A stretch of 10,477 nt of DNA. Origin: Acidimicrobiaceae bacterium. Its GTDB lineage: Bacteria > Actinomycetota > Acidimicrobiia > Acidimicrobiales > Bog-793. The stretch covers positions 1 through 10,477 of the forward strand of contig DAHUZG010000367.1 in NCBI GenBank assembly GCA_027306715.1, in the 5' to 3' direction. A program made the position numbers and the translations under genes. Under the pieces are notes generated by a model. That model was not told the DNA's origin. It saw nothing but the letters and a program-made list of their open reading frames with translations, and made no database searches. Shown here one piece after another: positions 6,076-10,477 of the stretch (within the stretch, counting starts at the first letter, position 1; each line of letters starts with the position of its first letter).

Positions 6076-6819
6076 TCAGAACAGCGCCGAGGACAGCGCC
6101 CGACGGTAGCTTGCACGGGCGGGGTCGTCAGGGTCCATCGTCTCGAGCAGGTCGAGGTACTCCTGTCGGGCGGCCTCGTCGCTCTTGACCCTGGCGAGCA
6201 GGTCGCCGAGCCGTGCTGCGACGGCCGGGTCGTCACCACTCTCGGCGGCGGCCGGGCCACCGTGACCGGCGACAGCCAGGCGGGCGACGGCTGCCACCCG
6301 CCGGATCTCGGGCGTCTCGGGCACCCGCTGCAGCAGCGCCAGCGCCTCCTCGACGCGCTCGGGTCGTGGCGGGTCGTCGCTCACGAGGAGCTCGGCGAGC
6401 TTGACGATGGCACCGCTGTGATCGGGCTCGAGCTCGAGCGCGGCCCGCAGCGACACCTCGTCTCCGGCCTCGGCCAGCTCGTCGGCCTCGGTCGGAGCCG
6501 GAGCGAGGCGCTGCACGAAGTCGCGCACCTGCGACTCGGGCAACGCACCGACGAAGCGGTCGACGACGCGGCGGTCGCGAAGCGCATAGACGGCGGGGAT
6601 CGACTGCACCTGGAAAGCGGATGCGACCTGCGGATTCTCGTCGACGTTGACCTTCACGAGCTCTACAGCGCCGGCGGTCTCGTCGACAATCTTCTCGATC
6701 ATCGGGCCGAGCGTCCGGCACGGCCCGCACCACGGCGCCCAGAGGTCGACGACGACGGGGACCTTGGCGGAGCGTTCGAGCACCTCGGCCTCGAACGTGG
6801 CGTCAGAAACCTCGATCAT
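6076..6819 (-). CDS. cnoX: Thioredoxin-TPR protein, YbbN/CnoX family
   Basis: This 247-residue protein has a thioredoxin domain (about 1-107) with the complete redox site W-C-G-P-C (Cys31, Cys34) and the cis-proline of S-I-P-A-V (Pro75). A helical TPR-like region follows (about 110-247), with A-A-L-E-L-E-P-D-H and helices rich in Leu/Ala. The C-terminus, D-P-A-R-A-S-Y-R-R followed by A-L-S-S-A-L-F, resembles the end of E. coli YbbN/CnoX, a chaperedoxin that protects clients from over-oxidation and hands them to GroEL. The E. coli protein lacks the first cysteine; here both are present, so a real disulfide-exchange activity is likely. The protein is cytoplasmic: there is no signal peptide or membrane segment. 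The ATG is followed at once by the typical first strand and has no Shine-Dalgarno. A TAGCCT hexamer seven bases upstream, inside an inverted repeat, suggests its own promoter and a leaderless mRNA. The GroEL partnership is inferred from family resemblance. Confidence 0.92.
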   Translation of the reverse strand: MIEVSDATFEAEVLERSAKVPVVVDLWAPWCGPCRTLGPMIEKIVDETAGAVELVKVNVDENPQVASAFQVQSIPAVYALRDRRVVDRFVGALPESQVRDFVQRLAPAPTEADELAEAGDEVSLRAALELEPDHSGAIVKLAELLVSDDPPRPERVEEALALLQRVPETPEIRRVAAVARLAVAGHGGPAAAESGDDPAVAARLGDLLARVKSDEAARQEYLDLLETMDPDDPARASYRRALSSALF

Positions 6820-6843
6820 GGCGCCGAGGCTAACGCGGCGCCA
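6819..6843 (-). promoter_or_regulatory. Candidate promoter and operator-like inverted repeat before the thioredoxin gene
   Basis: On the minus strand TGGCGCCG and CGGCGCCA form perfect 8-base inverted arms separated by nine bases, ending on the first base of the ATG. The spacer holds TAGCCT (6832-6827), a TANNNT-type -10 box seven bases before the ATG. A protein bound to the arms would cover the -10 box. No recognisable -35 lies 17-18 bases upstream; TTGACG is present further away, 35 bases before the TTAGCC, too far for a normal spacer. Confidence 0.4.
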
Positions 6844-6897
6844 CCGCTCGCCCGGCTGCCATCCGCTGCGTCAACCGTGCAGGTTCGAGTACGCCGC

Positions 6898-6925
6898 GCG
6901 GCGATGCCGCTGCAGGCGATGCCGC
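6898..6925. repeat. Short direct repeat and hairpin downstream of metH
   Basis: The 11-mer GGCGATGCCGC occurs at 6900-6910 and 6915-6925, just after (and within 3 bases of) the metH stop. The first copy is also part of a hairpin, GCGGC/GCCGC with a 3-base loop (6898-6910). There is no T-run. It may be a weak 3' mRNA structure for metH or a chance GC-rich repeat. Confidence 0.35.
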
Positions 6926-6927
6926 GG

Positions 6928-9900
6928 CTAGACGATGAAGTACTTCGCCCGCGGGTGATGGCAGACGATCGCCAGCGTGGTCTGCTCGGGCTCGAGCTGG
7001 GAGCCCTCGCTCACCTCGACCCCGATACGGTGGGACCCGGTCAGCTCGACGACCTTGGCGTTGTCCTCGAGGTCCGGGCAGGCGGGGTAGCCGAAGGAGT
7101 AGCGCCCGCCCCGGTACTGCTGGCGGAACAACCCCGTCAGCGTCGGGCCGTCCTCGCCGGCAAAGCCCCATTCCTCGCGCATCCGCCGGTGCCAGAGCTC
7201 CATCAGCGCCTCGGTCATCTCCACCGACAGCCCGTGCAGGGCGACGTAGTCGAGGTAGCGATCGGCCTCGAACAGCCGGCGTGCGTGCTCGCTGGCGCGC
7301 GCTCCCATCGTCGCCACCACGACACCGAGGTAGTCGAGCTCGCCGGAGTCGTCCGGGCGGAAGAAGTCGGCGATGCAGAGGTAGGGCGCCTGGCGCTGGC
7401 GCGGGAAGCTGAAGCGGGTGAGCTCGGCCGCCCCGTCCGGGTCGTGCACGATGAGGTCGTCGCCCTCGGAGTGGACGGGGTAGTAGCCCCAGACGACCTG
7501 CGGGACGAGCACGTCATCGGCCTTTGCCTCATCGAGGCGTGAGCGCAGCTCGGCGCGTACCCGCTCCTTGAACTCGCCGTCGTTCTCGCCATCCTCGGGC
7601 CGGTAGCCCCACTGGTGGCGGAACAGCGCCGTCTCGTTGAGATAGGCGCGCACGTCGTCGAGGGGGATTCCCTTGGCGACGCGCGAGCCGAGGAAGGGTG
7701 GGACGAAGACCGGGTTGTCCCGCTCGACCTCTGGCGAGCGCGCCGGAACCTCGGCCCCCTCGAGGGCGCCGCGGCGCTGCGAGCGCCGCGGCGGCAGCAC
7801 CCGTCCGCTCGGCTCGACGCCGAACGACGGGTCGTCGATCCCGCTCGCCTTCAGCTCCATCAGCTTGTCGAGGACGCGCAGTCCCTCGAAGGCGTCACGG
7901 CCGTAGAAGACGCGCCCCTCGTAGACATCGCGCAGGTCGCGCTCGACGTAGCTTCGCGTCAGCGCCGCGCCGCCGAGCAGCACCGGCAACGACGAGGCGC
8001 CGACGCGGTTCATCTCCTCGAGGTTCTCGCGCATCACCAGAGTCGACTTGACGAGCAGCCCGCTCATTCCGAGGGCGTCGGCGCCGACCTCGCCGACCTT
8101 GGCGAGCATGTCGTGGATCGGCACCTTGATGCCGAGGTTGTGCACCTCGTAGCCATTGTTGGTGAGGATGATGTCGACCAGGTTCTTGCCGATGTCGTGC
8201 ACGTCACCTTTGACGGTGGCGAGGACGATCCTGCCCCGGCCACCGGCCTGCGAGCGCTCCATGTACGGCTCGAGCCAGGCGACGGCGGCCTTCATCGTCT
8301 CTGCCGACTGCAGCACGAAGGGAAGCTGCATCTCTCCGCTGGCGAACAGCTCGCCGACGGTACGCATCCCACGGAGCAGCATCTCGTTCACGACGTCGAG
8401 GGCCGCGAAACCGCCGGCGAGCGCCTCGGCGAGGTCGTCGGAAAGGCCGTTGCGGTCGCCGTCGACGATGCGCTGGGAGAGTCGGCGGTCGACCGGCCAA
8501 TCGCTGCGGTCCTCGGTCACCGTGGTCGTCGCGCTGACACCTTGGAACAGCGAGATCAGCTCGGCAAGCGGGTCGTAGCCCTCGTGCCGGCGGTCGTGGA
8601 CGAGATCGAGACAGACCTCCCGGACGCGCTCGTCGAGCTTGTGCAGCGGCAGGATGCGTGATGCCTGCACGATCGCTGCGTCGAGCCCGGCCTCGACGCA
8701 CTCGTGCAGGAACACCGAGTTGAGCGCTTGGCGGGCTCCCGGCGAGAGCCCGAAGCTGACGTTCGAGAGCCCGATCACGGTGCGCGCGCCGGGCAGCTCA
8801 GCCTTGATCCGGCGGATCGCCTCGAGCGTCTCGACGCCGTCGCGGCGGCTCTCCTCGAGCCCTGTCGACAGCGGCAGCGCGAGCGGGTCGAAGAAGAGGT
8901 CCTCGGGCGAGAGCCCGTAGCGCCCGACCGCGAGGTCGTGTATCGCCCGGGCCGCACGAAGCTTCCACCCAGCGGTACGCGCCTGGCCCTCCTCGTCGAT
9001 GCAGGTGCAGACGACCGCGGCCCCGTGCTCGGCAGCGAGGCCGAGGAAAGCGTCGAGGCGGGTGCCCGGGCCGTCGCCGTCCTCGAGGTTGACCGAGTTG
9101 AGCACGCTGCGACCGCCGAGCCTCTCGAGCGCGGCGAGCACGACCGGCGGCTCGGTCGAGTCGATGACGACCGGTGCCGCGCACTGCGAGGCGATCCGGC
9201 TCACCACCTCCGCCATGTCTGCCACGCCGTCGGCTCCGGTGTAGTCGACGCAGACGTCGATCAGGTGCGCGCCTTCTTGTACCTGCTCGCGTGCCATCGC
9301 TGTCGTCGTGTCGAAATCGCCGGCGAGCATCGCCTCGCGGAATCGCTTCGAGCCGTTGGCGTTGGTGCGCTCGCCGATGACGAGCACCGATCGCTCCTGA
9401 GCGAAGGGGACGAAGCTGTAGAGCGAGGAGGCGCCGGGCTCGCGGTCCAGCTGGCGGCGCGGGGCCGCCAGCCCGGCGCAGCGCTCGACGACGGCGCGCA
9501 GGTGATCCGGGGTCGTCCCGCAGCAGCCCCCGACGACGGCGACGCCGTGCTCGCTGACGAATCGGTGCAGGTGCTCGGCGAGGTCTTCGGGAGAGAGGTC
9601 GTAGTGCATCCGCCCGTCGACGACCGAGGGCAGCCCGGCGTTCGGCACGGTCGAGATCGGCAGCGCGCTCGTCGCAGAGAGGTAGCGCACGTGCTCGTAC
9701 ATCTCCGAGGGCCCGGTAGCGCAGTTGAGGCCGAGCACGTCAGGCTTGAGAGCTTCGAGCGAGCAGAGCGCGGCGCCGATCTCGGTGCCGAGGAGCATCC
9801 TGCCGGTCAGCTCCATCGTCACCTGCACCTGCAGCGGGACATCGCGGCCGGCGCCGCGCATCGCCCGCCGGGCACCGATGACCGCCGCCTTGGCGGCGAG

Positions 9901-10392
9901 CACGTCGTAGGCCGTCTCGATGACCAGCAGGTCGACCCCGCCATCGACCAGTCCTCGGGCGAGAACCTCGTACGCGTCGCGCAGCTCGCCGAAGCGGATC
10001 TGGCCGAGAGTCGGAGACTTCGTTCCCGGGCCCATGCTCCCGGCGACGAAGCGCGGGCGGTCGGGGGTCGAGTAGCCACTCGCCACCTCGCGCGCCAGCT
10101 CGGCGCTGGTGCGCGCCAGGTCGCCGGCACGTCCGGCGATGCCGTACTCGGCGAGCACCGTCGGCAGCGAGCCGAAGGAGTTCGTCTCGACAACGTCGAC
10201 GCCCACCTCGAGAAACCTGCGGTGCAGCTCCTGCACGAGCGCCGGCCGGGTGGAGACGAGCACCTCCGAGCAGCCTTCGAGGCTGCTGCCGCCGAAGTCG
10301 TCCGGACCGAGGCCGAGCAGCTGCAGGTTGGTCCCCGTGGCGCCGTCGAAGACGACGACACGCTCGGCGACGAGGTCGAGGTAGCCGGGCAC
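6928..10392 (-). CDS. metH: Cobalamin-dependent methionine synthase
   Basis: MetH transfers a methyl group from 5-methyltetrahydrofolate to homocysteine through methylcobalamin, giving methionine and tetrahydrofolate. The 1154-residue protein has all modules in order. The homocysteine domain (about 1-305) has zinc ligands Cys224 (N-C-A-T-G) and Cys290/Cys291 (G-G-C-C-G-T-T-P). The folate/pterin domain (about 335-600) has I-G-E-R-T-N-A-N-G-S at 339-348. The cobalamin cap (about 640-715) is followed by the cobalamin domain (about 720-850), with axial His732 in D-V-H-D-I-G-K-N. The reactivation domain (about 890-1154) has the S-adenosylmethionine signature R-Y-S-F-G-Y-P-A-C-P-D at 1097-1107. Arg-rich linkers lie near 310 and 865-890. 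The GTG start at 10392 is firm: an in-frame TAA lies four codons upstream and no other start precedes the conserved D-G-A-T-G-T. It has no Shine-Dalgarno, but TAACCT sits six bases upstream, suggesting a leaderless mRNA. No cobalamin riboswitch is visible in the 85 upstream bases in the window. It is the first gene of the group and is separated from the thioredoxin gene by 108 bases. Confidence 0.98.
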   Translation of the reverse strand: MPGYLDLVAERVVVFDGATGTNLQLLGLGPDDFGGSSLEGCSEVLVSTRPALVQELHRRFLEVGVDVVETNSFGSLPTVLAEYGIAGRAGDLARTSAELAREVASGYSTPDRPRFVAGSMGPGTKSPTLGQIRFGELRDAYEVLARGLVDGGVDLLVIETAYDVLAAKAAVIGARRAMRGAGRDVPLQVQVTMELTGRMLLGTEIGAALCSLEALKPDVLGLNCATGPSEMYEHVRYLSATSALPISTVPNAGLPSVVDGRMHYDLSPEDLAEHLHRFVSEHGVAVVGGCCGTTPDHLRAVVERCAGLAAPRRQLDREPGASSLYSFVPFAQERSVLVIGERTNANGSKRFREAMLAGDFDTTTAMAREQVQEGAHLIDVCVDYTGADGVADMAEVVSRIASQCAAPVVIDSTEPPVVLAALERLGGRSVLNSVNLEDGDGPGTRLDAFLGLAAEHGAAVVCTCIDEEGQARTAGWKLRAARAIHDLAVGRYGLSPEDLFFDPLALPLSTGLEESRRDGVETLEAIRRIKAELPGARTVIGLSNVSFGLSPGARQALNSVFLHECVEAGLDAAIVQASRILPLHKLDERVREVCLDLVHDRRHEGYDPLAELISLFQGVSATTTVTEDRSDWPVDRRLSQRIVDGDRNGLSDDLAEALAGGFAALDVVNEMLLRGMRTVGELFASGEMQLPFVLQSAETMKAAVAWLEPYMERSQAGGRGRIVLATVKGDVHDIGKNLVDIILTNNGYEVHNLGIKVPIHDMLAKVGEVGADALGMSGLLVKSTLVMRENLEEMNRVGASSLPVLLGGAALTRSYVERDLRDVYEGRVFYGRDAFEGLRVLDKLMELKASGIDDPSFGVEPSGRVLPPRRSQRRGALEGAEVPARSPEVERDNPVFVPPFLGSRVAKGIPLDDVRAYLNETALFRHQWGYRPEDGENDGEFKERVRAELRSRLDEAKADDVLVPQVVWGYYPVHSEGDDLIVHDPDGAAELTRFSFPRQRQAPYLCIADFFRPDDSGELDYLGVVVATMGARASEHARRLFEADRYLDYVALHGLSVEMTEALMELWHRRMREEWGFAGEDGPTLTGLFRQQYRGGRYSFGYPACPDLEDNAKVVELTGSHRIGVEVSEGSQLEPEQTTLAIVCHHPRAKYFIV
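7767..7793 (-). repeat. 12-bp perfect hairpin inside the metH linker
   Basis: CGCCGCGGCGCT (7767-7778) and AGCGCCGCGGCG (7782-7793) are perfect inverted arms with a 3-base loop. Each arm contains the 10-base palindrome CGCCGCGGCG. The bases encode about residues 867-876 of MetH (R-R-S-Q-R-R-G), in the linker between the cobalamin and reactivation domains. Confidence 0.7.
9450..9472 (-). repeat. 9-bp hairpin in the first interdomain linker of metH
   Basis: GCTGGCGGC (9450-9458) and GCCGCCAGC (9464-9472) are perfect inverted arms with a 5-base loop. They encode about residues 307-315 (A-P-R-R-Q), between the homocysteine and pterin domains. A 9-bp stem could arise by chance once in a window of this composition; its position is what makes it notable. 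Confidence 0.5.
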
Positions 10393-10398
10393 CCGCCA

Positions 10399-10404
10399 AG
10401 GTTA
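10399..10404 (-). promoter_or_regulatory. Candidate -10 box of a leaderless metH promoter
   Basis: TAACCT fits TANNNT and ends six bases before the GTG at 10392, so transcription would begin at about the first base of the start codon. No Shine-Dalgarno competes and no in-frame start exists upstream of the TAA contained in this hexamer. No good -35 is seen. The remaining bases up to 10477 show no gene I can support, only a 5-bp hairpin (10443-10456). Confidence 0.45.
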
Positions 10405-10477
10405 CCGGCAGGGGGCCATCTCCCACCTTCTCCCTGCTCCTTCGCCCTCCCGGGCGACGGCCGCACCTCCCCTCAGC

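Noticed and set aside
6262..8661. Long plus-strand open frames (6262-7542 and 7615-8661) opposite metH and the thioredoxin gene
   Set aside because: They are antisense shadows: Asp/Glu/Arg/His-rich low-complexity translations with no domain, fully covered by well-supported minus-strand genes.
10402..10419. Five-residue leader-like frame (M-A-P-C-R) before metH
   Set aside because: Too short, no regulatory motif such as codon runs, and it conflicts with the likely leaderless start.
10393..10477. Cobalamin riboswitch before metH
   Set aside because: I looked for B12-box-like conserved sequence in the 85 available bases and found none; a -10-like hexamer abuts the start codon.
1..10477. Defence system, mobile element, CRISPR array or phage genes
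   Set aside because: All seven genes are housekeeping families on one strand with uniform composition; no transposase, integrase, terminal repeats or spaced repeat array is visible.

Overview
This is a GC-rich window (about 70% by eye) with codons strongly biased to G or C in the third position, many GTG/TTG starts and several genes without a Shine-Dalgarno sequence. All seven genes lie on the minus strand and read from the right end of the window to the left. The protein set suggests a high-GC actinobacterium, possibly an Acidimicrobiia-like lineage. It includes a FolP2-type dihydropteroate synthase homologue, a K+-independent proton-pumping pyrophosphatase and a YbbN/CnoX-type thioredoxin. 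The phylum call is an inference from gene style, because no rRNA or other taxonomic marker is present.

Layout in order of transcription: metH (10392-6928), cobalamin-dependent methionine synthase; a thioredoxin-TPR protein of the YbbN/CnoX family (6819-6076); a FolP2-like dihydropteroate synthase homologue (6046-5171); holA, DNA polymerase III delta subunit (5082-4018); an inositol-monophosphatase-family phosphatase (4021-3077) that overlaps holA in a GTGA junction; ppa, soluble inorganic pyrophosphatase (2997-2494); and hppA, membrane proton-pumping pyrophosphatase (2294 to beyond position 1, missing only its extreme C-terminus). Gaps are 108, 29, 88, -4, 79 and 199 bases. No gap exceeds 300 bases.

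The genes are core housekeeping functions: one-carbon and methionine metabolism, thiol redox and protein folding, DNA replication, phosphate-ester hydrolysis, and removal of pyrophosphate both in solution and coupled to proton pumping. No mobile element, CRISPR array, RNA gene, phage gene or defence system is visible.

The points of interest are in detail rather than gene content. The FolP homologue has lost the sulfonamide/pABA loop and carries the FolP2-type VKAGPG loop instead. A near-perfect long hairpin fills the last codons of holA directly before the phosphatase start and suggests translational coupling. Starts of metH, the thioredoxin gene and possibly holA have -10-like hexamers 6-7 bases upstream and no Shine-Dalgarno, which suggests leaderless mRNAs. 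The two pyrophosphatase genes, in contrast, have textbook Shine-Dalgarno sites. Two unrelated pyrophosphatases are direct neighbours.
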